DNA of 38,321 bases from Clostridiales bacterium (GCA_015055785.1 SVHQ01000003.1:1-38321), one strand, 5' to 3'. Counted from the stretch's first letter, positions 25,101-33,819 are shown. A program made the numbers and translations. The notes: generated by a model not told the origin, from the sequence alone.

Positions 25101-28100
25101 AAAATAGGTAACTTCCGTCGTTCTACAATGAGATCTTCGGGCTGGGGCTATGAGCCGTATGAAAACGATAACGGCTTTAACGGTATCGACACCACCTATA
25201 AGACCTTCTTCTTCACAAGAGCGGACTATGATTATTGGGTAGCAAACAATAAAACAGTGGATGCCTTTATCTTTGCGCAGGGCGTGAATAATGGCGACAG
25301 CATTTACGTGGATAACATTAGACCTGCAACGCAGGAAGAATACGAGCTGATGATGTACAGCTTCGGTAGCGGTGGCGTTCGTCAGTACTCGGATAGGGAA
25401 TTGTTCTTCTATTCGCCGTTGACCACGGTTGCAGATCGAACGTTTGGTATGCTTTTAGACGAAGGTAAGGCATTTACCAACATTGGCTACGTAGAAAATG
25501 GTACGGATGGCAACCGCGCGTTCCAGTTTACGAAAGTAGCAGGCAACGTACAGCTCAACTTCCCTTCGGATAAAAAGGGTTACACCACGATTGTAACCAA
25601 GACGGGCTATTATGCAGTAGATATTTATATCCCTGCAAATTCCGACGCTACGTTTACTTATCATACGACGGAGTGGTCGGGCGTAACGCCTATGAAGGGC
25701 GCATGGACGACCTTCTACGCAAAAGGAAACAACGTTGTACAATGGACGGATACGACGGGCGGTACGTATCTGGTGGACAATATCCGTTCGATTCCCCAAG
25801 AAGAGTATGAAAATGCGTTGCCCGAGCCTGAACCTGTTTACAATTGGCATAATGCGGAGGTCGGCGAAACGGATGAAAACGGCGTAATTAACGGCATTAC
25901 ATTTAATGCAAGCACGCATACGAACACATCTTCGACTATTTTGCCACAACCCACCGATACGGAAGATATGTCCTATTACCATTTCGGCGGCGACTACGGC
26001 TTGGATGATTTCCTTGTGTTCGATTTCACTGGCAACAATATGCCGATTTTGTCCTTCTTCAATACGGAAATTGGCAACACGATATATAACCATGCGGAAA
26101 ACGCAGATGTAAAGGGTTGGATTGTTGCGAACGGGGTAACCAATAGCGACGGTACGCCGCATAGCGGCTGGTCGGGCGCATACGCAAACCGTATTAACTT
26201 AATAGGGCCGTATAAGATTTCTTATAAGTTTGACGATAACGGCTCGGGTACGGCAACGCTTTCGCAAGTGAGAGCGGCGGTTGGTTCGAGCTCTTTGGTT
26301 ACAATGGCGAAGCTGAACGGTTCTACGGACGAATACCGTATGATAGTCGGCTGGGTGGAACATGCTACAAAGACCAACGCTATGAGTTTGCGTGTGGTTG
26401 CATGGAATTTGACGACGGAAGAACTCATTGTTGATTTCACGGAGGGAGAAGTTCCTAAGGCGGATTGGACGGGAGATATCGCTCTGTATGGGCATTTCGG
26501 AAGAACGACGACCGTTGACAAGCTGTATCCCGTCGTAGAGGGCTTGGATAATGCGCTTGCGTTGTATACGCCTACTACGGTAAGATATAATACTACGTGG
26601 GACGGCGATGACCTGATCTTGAACGCAAGCTCGTATGAAGGTACGATTGTTGCGCCTACGTCCGCAGATATGTCCTATATCGCTTTTAACGGCACGTACG
26701 GCATGAACGATTTCGTTGTATTCGATTTCACGGGCGATAATATGCCTTTCGTTTCCTTCTTCAATAATCAGGTGACGAATACGGTATTTAACGCTGCGGT
26801 GGATACGAGTGTAAAAGGCTGGGTAATTGTAAATGGCTTACGGCAAAACGCTACGACGATTTGGGGAAGCGGCACCATCAATGAGAAGCGTTTATTGGCT
26901 GTTGGACCGAATAAGATTAAAGATGTCACTAGTAATGATGGAAATACGCGTGCTTCTTTTGGTACTCTTGAAGCCCCCAATATTCTCAGTATCGGACAAC
27001 TGCAGGAAGTGACCGACACCTATCGCGCGATTATCGGCTGGACGACCAGTGAAAGGTCGGATAAGCAGTATATTCAAATCGGCGTTATCAATATGATAAC
27101 GGGCGAAGTAATATACAAAACGACACAGGATTTTGAAGTATGGACGACGGAATACACCGAAGGCAGTATCGCTTTGCACGGTCAGTTTGGTAAAGAGACG
27201 GTGCTCGATAAGGTCATCGGCGTGGAAGAAAACACTACACTTGACGCGTTGCTTGAAAAATATGCTACGAAGGATAGCGATTATTCGGATGAAGAAGCTG
27301 TCACGCTCGACCGTTACGGCTACGCAAGCCTTTCCAACGGTCAGTGGCAAATTGACGGTGTTAATAAGGTTGAAAATCCTACCGATTGGAGAGACGCTAC
27401 CAATCTCAACAGCGATGGGAAGAACCAGTATCAAGTGTATAAAGAAGCAGGTTTCAATATCGTGCTTGCGCAGGATATGATCAATCCTGACGTAGACGCG
27501 GCAACGTGGGAGGCGGAAGGCAAGAAATATATGGACTATGCGCATGAAGCAGGGTTGAAAGTAATCTTGACCGATTGGCATTTCCAAATTCTTTCCAAGC
27601 CTATCACGATAGCCAGCGGCGGCGTTGTTCAGATATCCCATGAAACGTATAAGCCTTGGATTATTGCAACGGATGCGTCGGCGACGACGGGGCTTGCGAA
27701 GGATTACTTGGATGCATTGGCAGCAGCCGGGCTTACTGCAGATACGACGAGATTTGCAAGCAGGGACGCGTTGGATAACTACGTCAGAGAGCAACTCGCT
27801 ATGTATAAGGATCATTCAGCATTTTACGGCGTAATGCTCGCCGACGAGCCTTCCTATCATAACGCATACTGTTACAGCGAAATCTATAAATCGATTAAGC
27901 GCGTTATGCCCGAATGTTACGTACAGTACAACCTGCTTCCTATGGAATCGGATACTGTCGCGATAGAAAGATATTATACCGGAGTAGCGAACGAGTCGGC
28001 AACCAGCGCGCAGATCGAAGCGGCGTATAAACAATATGTGGAACTCTTCCTCGATGCGATGGGTACGGATTATATCCAGTATGACGATTATCCCTTCAAG

Positions 28101-28874
28101 TCGGCTACGGATGGTATGTGGTTCTGGGAAACGACTACGCCGTATATTGATACTACCTCTTTGCGCAATATCCAGCTTGTAGCGGAGATTGCAAAGGAAC
28201 GCGGTCTTTCCGTGAAGGTGGTAACGCAGTCCAGCTTGATGAGAAAAGGCGGATCTGACGGCGACGTGCTTATCCGTCAGATTACGGAAAACGATGCGCG
28301 TTGGCTCAACAACTATTTGATGGGCTTCGGGGTAAAGCAGATCAATTACTTCACTTATTGGACGAAGTATGCGAATAGCACTACAGGCGAATATTTCGAG
28401 GACGGCGGTTCATTTGTCAACCGTGACGGTACGACGACGGCGGTGTATGACTTCATGAAGACGATTATGGCGAACAATACGGCGTTTGCGCCTACGATTA
28501 GCCATTTTGATTACAATGCAAGTAAGGTGGTCGGCTCGAATAACGGTAGCCAGAACAACGACCATATTACTTGGTCGAGCAGTTTGACGGCGGATACTTC
28601 GTTCCGTTTGCTTACAAGCGTAACGACAAATCTTGAATACACGCTTGTAACGGAGTTGTACGATAAAGAAAACTATAACTATATGTATATGGTTATGAAC
28701 ACCATTGATCCGAATGAAGGCGGTACGCAATCTGTTACGGTAACCTTTGCCGATACGATTGATACGATCTACGTATATGATCAGACTGGTACAAGAACGG
28801 CTGTAACGCTTACGAACAACACGTATACCGTGACGCTTACGGCAGGTCAAGCGGTTTATCTGTTGCCGTACTAA
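22194..28874 (+). CDS. Giant secreted modular protein with C-terminal putative glycosidase (2226 aa)
   Basis: A non-lipoprotein signal peptide (residues ~1-35) is followed by these domains: ~45-215, an N-terminal domain with IRYSEPLGLRFIAEL and MGMYIMPWE, common in large clostridial surface proteins; ~262-337, a Big_2-like Ig domain (WVKNGTATITAEF); ~340-825, the ~490-aa module shared with the gene upstream; ~826-897, an InlB-type repeat; ~898-1210, a diverged partial copy of the shared module; ~1213-1456 and ~1463-1682, two DFTG modules (FDFTGNNMPILSFF, FDFTGDNMPFVSFF); ~1708-2226, a TIM-barrel-type enzyme with GVMLADEPSYH (Glu1885) and YIQYDDYPF (Asp1964). No LPXTG, SLH or dockerin is seen, so it may be released or held by partners. 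GAAAGGAG precedes the ATG. Confidence 0.9.
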   Translation: MKKKTQKALLSALIVASAATLAAATVLSAKIAVAEVAGTTRFEMVEGASIRYSEPLGLRFIAELGEQEYADLTTPENGVTKKMGMYIMPWESISENDVITTTDYASIEKLDYVFYSSDGSVDEKIYEYEAENGETYYRANGVISNLKLHNYAKEFVGIGYIAETENGVTTYTYTDICKEGNVRSSAYIAIEAHADTKYAQSTNALSAFEKYIDGAQLYTTWGVTEKAGDNGVKTYQYNSKTYNSLTEVKAAITDYAYSLKLDRSVKYIKEKGTAQLNATIKDTTHDVVFNGAHAVYSSSNENVVKVDKTGKLTWVKNGTATITAEFAGAKMTCEVVSGVIDFNDGKLPSYIQNGGRASLSVVDGNGGKVLQATSENNDQGNVRIMMPLTHLGAFFEDESVEYLAFDLKLPEGATTPVSSIMYHSVDQTSWTSYETGDPSKSGSQFDTTPTDAFKSYYLPRSVYEAWVANGKTEARILNVQAGITQGASYWIDNIRAVTADDYTADLYSFETGSLRNMTTAIGYCQPNYNQFHFQITCVDASTAKFTGEIVSDGMRAIQFTKQAGESIIMFNGNSDPSMEVGMREAGYVSFDLYVPEGSDAKIKKNGQAWYGALKQGWNTIYEKVDATNNELIRFVDTTASTYVIDNFRLLTEAEYNEAMFGFEAGGVLRDNNANDATVAGWTYYYAGADKANNAASIQVTEGSSLAVLSNVRFATEQVHGGDYSLAFDKKSGWMDLKMVSNSTMYALLKDGFTFWIYSTTALNGTSSTQIVNGYEGKLNGGTGIDVEANTWTKITVMADDIKAASRFLTLTGGTAGTIYIDDFQPIKMSNITYDTGDLGTVAQATQSVVVGDAYTLATPTAYRDFLGWYNGDELVPTSGTWNIDGDVTLTARYADTLSFDDGVLPTYMTKAGSTESLSIVELDGNKVLQIKSTATTNNPIMNVPIEFLASFFEGTDVAHIAFDAKTGLSKIGNFRRSTMRSSGWGYEPYENDNGFNGIDTTYKTFFFTRADYDYWVANNKTVDAFIFAQGVNNGDSIYVDNIRPATQEEYELMMYSFGSGGVRQYSDRELFFYSPLTTVADRTFGMLLDEGKAFTNIGYVENGTDGNRAFQFTKVAGNVQLNFPSDKKGYTTIVTKTGYYAVDIYIPANSDATFTYHTTEWSGVTPMKGAWTTFYAKGNNVVQWTDTTGGTYLVDNIRSIPQEEYENALPEPEPVYNWHNAEVGETDENGVINGITFNASTHTNTSSTILPQPTDTEDMSYYHFGGDYGLDDFLVFDFTGNNMPILSFFNTEIGNTIYNHAENADVKGWIVANGVTNSDGTPHSGWSGAYANRINLIGPYKISYKFDDNGSGTATLSQVRAAVGSSSLVTMAKLNGSTDEYRMIVGWVEHATKTNAMSLRVVAWNLTTEELIVDFTEGEVPKADWTGDIALYGHFGRTTTVDKLYPVVEGLDNALALYTPTTVRYNTTWDGDDLILNASSYEGTIVAPTSADMSYIAFNGTYGMNDFVVFDFTGDNMPFVSFFNNQVTNTVFNAAVDTSVKGWVIVNGLRQNATTIWGSGTINEKRLLAVGPNKIKDVTSNDGNTRASFGTLEAPNILSIGQLQEVTDTYRAIIGWTTSERSDKQYIQIGVINMITGEVIYKTTQDFEVWTTEYTEGSIALHGQFGKETVLDKVIGVEENTTLDALLEKYATKDSDYSDEEAVTLDRYGYASLSNGQWQIDGVNKVENPTDWRDATNLNSDGKNQYQVYKEAGFNIVLAQDMINPDVDAATWEAEGKKYMDYAHEAGLKVILTDWHFQILSKPITIASGGVVQISHETYKPWIIATDASATTGLAKDYLDALAAAGLTADTTRFASRDALDNYVREQLAMYKDHSAFYGVMLADEPSYHNAYCYSEIYKSIKRVMPECYVQYNLLPMESDTVAIERYYTGVANESATSAQIEAAYKQYVELFLDAMGTDYIQYDDYPFKSATDGMWFWETTTPYIDTTSLRNIQLVAEIAKERGLSVKVVTQSSLMRKGGSDGDVLIRQITENDARWLNNYLMGFGVKQINYFTYWTKYANSTTGEYFEDGGSFVNRDGTTTAVYDFMKTIMANNTAFAPTISHFDYNASKVVGSNNGSQNNDHITWSSSLTADTSFRLLTSVTTNLEYTLVTELYDKENYNYMYMVMNTIDPNEGGTQSVTVTFADTIDTIYVYDQTGTRTAVTLTNNTYTVTLTAGQAVYLLPY
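23212..24668 (+). repeat. Long direct repeat, copy B (in the 2226-aa protein gene)
   Basis: Partner of 20464-21927, with the same orientation and reading frame. The copies differ mainly at third positions and in a few short insertions. The 2.7-kb spacing makes recombination between them possible. Confidence 0.9.
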
Positions 28875-28891
28875 GGACTAAAAACAAGGTG

Positions 28892-28924
28892 CGCCGAGAA
28901 ATTTTATTAAAATATTTCTCGGCG
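28892..28924 (+). other. Hairpin after the giant gene
   Basis: CGCCGAGAAAT pairs exactly with ATTTCTCGGCG around an AT-rich loop. There is no T tract after it. It could be a partial terminator or a 3'-end-protecting hairpin that lowers expression of the downstream enzymes. Confidence 0.7.
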
Positions 28925-29008
28925 TGTCGTCGTATAATTAAAGATAAAGTTTCTTGAAAAATAGGAAGCAATTTTAACGAAAAGTATTAAGAAAGGACAT
29001 AATAAGAA

Positions 29009-30439
29009 ATGAAAGAGTACTTATTGCCTACGAGAGTTGTAGGCGGTGCTAAAATCGAGAATGAGGATACGCTTTTCCGCTCAAAGGGCTTGTATGCTAC
29101 AATTAATTATAGTGTAGAGGATAGAAAAAATTACTTAAAAATGGAGGGCGTAGGGTCGTTTATCATCTTGGATTTTGGCAAGGAAATGAATGGCGGGATA
29201 CGTATGATTACCAATTTTATACGTCAAGACAGTTGTAGAATACGCATTCGTTTCGGGGAAAGCTTGGGTGAGGTGAACGCAAATATTAAAGAAAAAAACG
29301 CCAGCAACGTTCACGGTCCACGCGATTTCGAAACGCTGATCTGCTCGTATGCCGACGTTACGATGGGGCAAACGGGCTTCCGTTTTGTGCGTATCGATAT
29401 TTTGGAAGAAAAATATATCTACTTCAAAAATATCTTTTGCGTAAACAATATCTTTTCTAAAAAAGCGATTTACACCTATCAAGGTGCCGATAAGAGAATT
29501 GCTGAAATCTTTGCGGTGGCAAAGCGTACGGTGGATTTGTGTGCCGCGGAAGGCTACGTTTGGGATGGGGTTAAGCGCGATAGATTGTTATGGGTAGGTG
29601 ACTTAGCCCCCGAAGTTATGGCGTTGACTTCTATCTACGGTAGATTGTATGTTGTAGAACGGTCTTTGGATTTAGCGAAAAAATTAGCACCCTCGCCTAA
29701 ATTTATGAACGATATTTACACCTATTCTATGTGGTGGATAATTATTCTTGCTGATTATTATAAGGAATTTGTTTGTAAGGAATACGTAAAAAAACACATA
29801 CCTTATTTGGTGGAATTGCTGGATCTATTAGATGGCTTGGTAGACGAAAAGGGCGATTTGAACAGAGAAATCAGATACTTGGTGGATTGGCCCACGAAGG
29901 ATTCTGTAGATGAACTGGTCGGCGTTCGCGTGATCTTCCTGATGGCGATTAATGGTGCGGCATATCTGTTAAACGCATTCGGTTTATCTACGGACAAAGT
30001 AATGCGGATCAAAGAAAAATTGTTAAAGCGAGACTTGATTGTACTGGAGAAAAAACAGGTAATTGCCTTGAAATATTTTGCTACGGGTCAGCTTACGGAC
30101 GAAGAATATAACAAGTTGATTGATGGTGGTGTAAAGGGCTTCTCTACCTTTATGAGTTATTATATTTTATCGGCAATCGCTTCACGTGATGAAAAGCTCG
30201 CAATCGAGCTGATGAAAGAATATTATGGTGCGATGCTCGATAGAGGTGCAACGACGTTCTGGGAAGATTTCAATATAGATTGGCTGGAGGGATCTGGGCG
30301 TATTGATGAGTTCGACGATACTAAGAAAGATCTTCACGGGGATTACGGCGCACACTGCTATGTGGGATTTAGACATAGTCTTTGCCACGGCTGGTCGGCG
30401 GGGGTAGTGAAGTTTATAAAGGAACATTGCCGTAATTAA
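29009..30439 (+). CDS. GH78-like alpha-L-rhamnosidase
   Basis: 476 aa. An N-terminal beta domain (~1-145) is followed by an (alpha/alpha)6 barrel. GH78 hallmarks are WDGVKRDRLLWVGDLAPE (186-200, with Asp186 in the place of the general acid) and GATTFWEDFN (near 410). The helical segment near the C-terminus contains SLCHGWSAG. It is shorter than the 700-1000 aa of multi-domain rhamnosidases, so accessory domains are missing. No signal peptide is seen, so it probably acts in the cytoplasm on imported rhamnose-containing oligosaccharides. AAAGGA lies ~11 nt before the ATG, and the next gene follows after 24 nt. Confidence 0.88.
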   Translation: MKEYLLPTRVVGGAKIENEDTLFRSKGLYATINYSVEDRKNYLKMEGVGSFIILDFGKEMNGGIRMITNFIRQDSCRIRIRFGESLGEVNANIKEKNASNVHGPRDFETLICSYADVTMGQTGFRFVRIDILEEKYIYFKNIFCVNNIFSKKAIYTYQGADKRIAEIFAVAKRTVDLCAAEGYVWDGVKRDRLLWVGDLAPEVMALTSIYGRLYVVERSLDLAKKLAPSPKFMNDIYTYSMWWIIILADYYKEFVCKEYVKKHIPYLVELLDLLDGLVDEKGDLNREIRYLVDWPTKDSVDELVGVRVIFLMAINGAAYLLNAFGLSTDKVMRIKEKLLKRDLIVLEKKQVIALKYFATGQLTDEEYNKLIDGGVKGFSTFMSYYILSAIASRDEKLAIELMKEYYGAMLDRGATTFWEDFNIDWLEGSGRIDEFDDTKKDLHGDYGAHCYVGFRHSLCHGWSAGVVKFIKEHCRN

Positions 30440-30463
30440 GTTTTAATAGCAAAGGAGAAAAAT

Positions 30464-32077
30464 ATGGGGAAGCTCGGTAAATACTTTGGTGTAATGCTGG
30501 ATATGTCTAGAAATGCCGTAATGAAACCGCAACAGGTAAAGATATTTGCTTCGCTTATACGAAAAATGGGCTATAATATGTTACAGCTTTATACGGAAGA
30601 TACGTATGAGGTTGATAACGAACCGTATTTTGGTTATATGCGTGGCAGGTATACGCAAGAAGAATTAAAAGATATCGTATCCTATTGTGAAAGTATTGGC
30701 GTTGAAGTGATACCTTGCATTCAGACTTTGGCGCATTTAGCGCAGATTTTCCGTTGGAAACCGTATAGCGGAATCAATGATTTTGCGGATATTTTGTTGG
30801 TGGGAGAAGACCGCACGTATGAATTGATTGAAAATATGTTCAAGACGTTGCGCAAGTGCTTTTTCTCGCACTATGTGCATATCGGTATGGACGAAGCGCA
30901 TATGTTGGGATTGGGAAAATATCTTGAAAAACACGGGATTGAAAACCGTTTTGAGATTTTGCAAAAGCACCTTTCCCGCGTAGTGGAAATTGCAAAAAAA
31001 TATGATTTTAAGCCGATTATGTGGTCGGATATGTTTTTTCGCTTAGCTAACAATGGGGAATATTATCCCAAAGATCCAATTTTCTCGAAAGAAGTTGCAC
31101 AGATGCTGCCTCCAAATTTGGGATTGGTGTATTGGGACTATTACCATACGGAAAAAGAATATATGGCAAAGATGATGCGCGCGCACCTGCAATCGGGAAA
31201 CGACACTTGGTTTGCAGGTGGGGCATGGACATGGACGGGTTTTGCAAGCGGTAATAAATATACCTTGGAAACGATGTTGCCCGCGATGGAAGCAGCTACG
31301 GAATGTGGCGTGAAAAATATTTTCTTAACGCTTTGGGGAGATAACGGTAAAGAGTGCTCTTTTTATTCGGTATTACCTTCTCTGTTTACTATCAAAAAAG
31401 CATACGACGGAGTGGTGGATGAGAATGCCATAAAAGAAGAATTTAAGGAAATTGTTGGTGTAGATTACGACGCAATGATGGCGCTGGATATCCCGAATTA
31501 CGTGGGCGGTGATGCGGATTGCAAAAAAAATATCTCCAAACGTATGTTATATAGCGATCCGTTTGTGGGAGTATTAGACACTACGGTAAAGGCGGGGTGC
31601 GTTGCTGAATATAAAGCGCACGCAAAGCATTTGCGCGGATATGCAGTGGGACAATACGCATATTTGTTTGAAAGCGCAGCGGCGTTGTGTGATTTCTTGT
31701 CTGTAAAATATGATCTCGGCAAGCGGACTCGTGAAGCGTATAAAAACAAAAATACCGATACCATGTCTGCGTTGATTGAAGATTATAAAAAAGCGGAAGC
31801 CAATTTAGACATATTTTATGAGTCCTTTCGAAAGCTTTGGCTTGCGGAAAATAAGCCACAGGGTTTTGAAGTACATGACATTCGTTTAGGTGGGTTGAAA
31901 CAGCGTCTTGTTCATTGTCGCAGACGCCTTACCGAATACGTAAACGAAGAAATTGAAAATATTCCTGAATTGGAAGAAGAATTGTTGGATTATTTCGGTA
32001 ACGGAAAGGAATATAGCGAAGAGGTAGGGGCTGCATGTCTTACGTGGTGGCGTTCGGCTCTCGTGCATTTGATGTAA
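30464..32077 (+). CDS. GH20-like beta-N-acetylhexosaminidase family enzyme
   Basis: 537 aa, cytoplasmic (no signal peptide). The start KYFGVMLDMSRNAVMKPQQV and the barrel segments MGYNMLQLYTEDTYEV, EVIPCIQTLAHLAQ and YVHIGMDEAHMLGLG are typical of a GH20 branch. Asp143-Glu144 is the catalytic pair used in substrate-assisted cleavage. WWRSALVHLM closes a helical C-terminal region, with FEVHDIRLGGLKQRL before it. The enzyme would remove terminal beta-GlcNAc, beta-GalNAc or a related sugar; some members of this branch have other specificities. AAAGGAG precedes the ATG. Confidence 0.9.
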   Translation: MGKLGKYFGVMLDMSRNAVMKPQQVKIFASLIRKMGYNMLQLYTEDTYEVDNEPYFGYMRGRYTQEELKDIVSYCESIGVEVIPCIQTLAHLAQIFRWKPYSGINDFADILLVGEDRTYELIENMFKTLRKCFFSHYVHIGMDEAHMLGLGKYLEKHGIENRFEILQKHLSRVVEIAKKYDFKPIMWSDMFFRLANNGEYYPKDPIFSKEVAQMLPPNLGLVYWDYYHTEKEYMAKMMRAHLQSGNDTWFAGGAWTWTGFASGNKYTLETMLPAMEAATECGVKNIFLTLWGDNGKECSFYSVLPSLFTIKKAYDGVVDENAIKEEFKEIVGVDYDAMMALDIPNYVGGDADCKKNISKRMLYSDPFVGVLDTTVKAGCVAEYKAHAKHLRGYAVGQYAYLFESAAALCDFLSVKYDLGKRTREAYKNKNTDTMSALIEDYKKAEANLDIFYESFRKLWLAENKPQGFEVHDIRLGGLKQRLVHCRRRLTEYVNEEIENIPELEEELLDYFGNGKEYSEEVGAACLTWWRSALVHLM

Positions 32078-32193
32078 AAGTGCTAATTTAATGTCGTTTA
32101 TGCGCCAACTAAGCAATTTTGAAGATATGATGCACGGATGACGAATATAGATTAGAGCCGAAAAGCAGTAGGTTGGAAATAGGAGAAGAAGAC

Positions 32194-33273
32194 GTGGCGC
32201 AGAAATTTGGCGAATACAATTTGGATATTTACATGAAACCCTTATGGGACGGTGACATTGTGTATAACGAAACGTTGATGTTTGTAGGGGAAGAGGACTG
32301 CGCACCGCTGTTATATCCAGTAGTAGAGATTATTTCGGTAAGGTCATACGATTCAACAAAAGAATATGTTTGTGGGGTGGATTATGAGTATAATGCAAAG
32401 AGAAACTGTATTGTATTGAAAGAGGGTACATCGATGCCGTATATCCCGCTTGATGAATATTATCTTTCTAATCCTCGTCCAGGCGTATCGTTTCCCTGTA
32501 CGTTGCAAGGAAAACCGTATATTTCATTTCGTGAAGGGAACTATTTTTCCTCTAAGCAGGTTGCGGTGACTTATCGTCATACAGGACAAAAGAATTTGCC
32601 GATACCCAAATCCCAAAAAGAAGCGTTTGTGGGCGTAATTGATAAAATGCGAAAAAACCAAGCGCCCAAAATTCTTTTTTATGGCGATTCAATTACTGTA
32701 GGAGCTAATTCCAGCGGGTTTGTTAATTATGCACCATATGCAGATATTTGGGCGAAAATGGTGTTTGACAGTATAACCAAGAAGTACGCTTGTACCAATG
32801 CGGAATACGTTAACACAGCAGTGGGCGGATGGAGTTCCCAGGACGGAATAAACGCTCTGGATACCTCTGTGATTGCGCACGCGCCCGACGCGGTATTTCT
32901 TGCGTTTGGGATGAACGACGTGAGCTTGACCCCGAAACAGCATCTCGACAACGTGAAAACGATGGTTTCGCGTATTCGCGCAGCGTTGCCCGATACGGCG
33001 ATTTGTTTGGTTTCGACAATGCTTCCCAACGAAGAGGTAAAGGGTTTTTATGGCTCGCAGGATATGTTTTGTGAAGAGTATTTATCGTATCTAGAGGAAA
33101 TAAAGGCTATGGGAGAAACGAAGATTTGCGTTGCGAATGTAACCGAAGCGCATAAGAAAGTTTTAGAGGTTAAACGTTACTATGATATGACGGGGAATAA
33201 CGTCAATCACGTCAACGATTTTATGGCGCGTGTGTATGCGCAGACGGTATTTCAAACGATTTGCGGGAAATAA
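32194..33273 (+). CDS. SGNH/GDSL hydrolase (probable carbohydrate esterase)
   Basis: 359 aa from GTG 32194, which is chosen because AGGAG (32181-32185) lies 8 nt before it. An alternative TTG at 32173 has no good ribosome site. An N-terminal beta domain (~1-135) is followed by the SGNH fold: block I FYGDSITVGANSSG (Ser166), block II Gly in AVGGWSSQDG, block III FGMNDV (Asn241) and the final NNVNHVNDF (His339). It probably removes acetyl or similar groups from imported oligosaccharides. It is the last gene of the array, and there is no signal peptide. The gap after the GH20 gene (116 nt) has no terminator. Confidence 0.87.
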   Translation: MAQKFGEYNLDIYMKPLWDGDIVYNETLMFVGEEDCAPLLYPVVEIISVRSYDSTKEYVCGVDYEYNAKRNCIVLKEGTSMPYIPLDEYYLSNPRPGVSFPCTLQGKPYISFREGNYFSSKQVAVTYRHTGQKNLPIPKSQKEAFVGVIDKMRKNQAPKILFYGDSITVGANSSGFVNYAPYADIWAKMVFDSITKKYACTNAEYVNTAVGGWSSQDGINALDTSVIAHAPDAVFLAFGMNDVSLTPKQHLDNVKTMVSRIRAALPDTAICLVSTMLPNEEVKGFYGSQDMFCEEYLSYLEEIKAMGETKICVANVTEAHKKVLEVKRYYDMTGNNVNHVNDFMARVYAQTVFQTICGK

Positions 33274-33279
33274 GTGAAC

Positions 33280-33311
33280 ACTTTATACATTTTCCGTAAG
33301 AAAGTTTTTTT
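33280..33311 (+). terminator. Probable terminator of the glycan array
   Basis: ACTTT with an inner TAC pairs with GTA and AAAGT, followed by seven Ts. The stem is weak, but the T tract and position fit. Confidence 0.55.
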
Positions 33312-33758
33312 GGCTTATCAATATGCTAAACAGATTTCAGATGTGTATGTGATAGAATTGAAAAGCTAAATTAAGTTTTTGCATTTTGGTATAGTGGTAA
33401 ATTTTACGTTTGCTCGTATTTTTTGTTAACTATCTCGAAAAGTCTCGTGCAAATATAGTTGGATAAGATGTTTTTTCAGTTTGATTGAAACCTTGTATTA
33501 TGGATTAAGAAATTTATTTTAGTTTGGGGAAAGGTGGGGAAAGTGTAATTTTTGAACAAAATCGGGTTGTTCACGGATATTGTGATTTTGGGGTGTTTTT
33601 TATAGTGTTTCAAACAATACCTTAGAAAATATTTTAATTTATTATCATAAAAACTTGAAAAAAATCAATTTTTTTGTTTATATCCTTAAAAATGCGTTTA
33701 TAAATAAAAGAACTCGATTTTGACGGAGCGAAAAAATGCCTCATGTGTATATTCGTTG
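33312..33758. other. AT-rich intergenic stretch
   Basis: Stops are frequent in all frames I checked and no gene, RNA or repeat is evident. It separates the glycan array from housekeeping genes. Confidence 0.6.
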
Positions 33759-33788
33759 TTGACAAAAAAGGGGAAAGCGTGATATAAT
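33759..33788 (+). promoter_or_regulatory. Promoter of the SecB-like gene
   Basis: TTGACA (33759-33764), an 18-nt spacer and TATAAT (33783-33788). Confidence 0.9.
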
Positions 33789-33819
33789 AGACGCAGAAAA
33801 AAATTAAAGAGGTATTTTT

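Noticed and set aside
26892..27815. Minus-strand 307-aa frame within the giant protein gene
   Set aside because: It lies wholly inside the plus-strand 2226-aa frame, which has continuous domain similarity, and it lacks start signals.
22194..28874. Sortase, SLH or dockerin anchoring of the giant protein
   Set aside because: The C-terminus ends in a beta strand (AVYLLPY) with no LPXTG-hydrophobic-basic tail, no SLH repeats and no dockerin calcium loops.
33312..33758. tRNA-like segment (GGTATAGTGGTA near 33390) as a possible attachment site of an island
   Set aside because: Only a D-arm-like string is present. No acceptor or T arm is found, and there is no match to the tRNA-Leu copies, so there is no support for an att pair.
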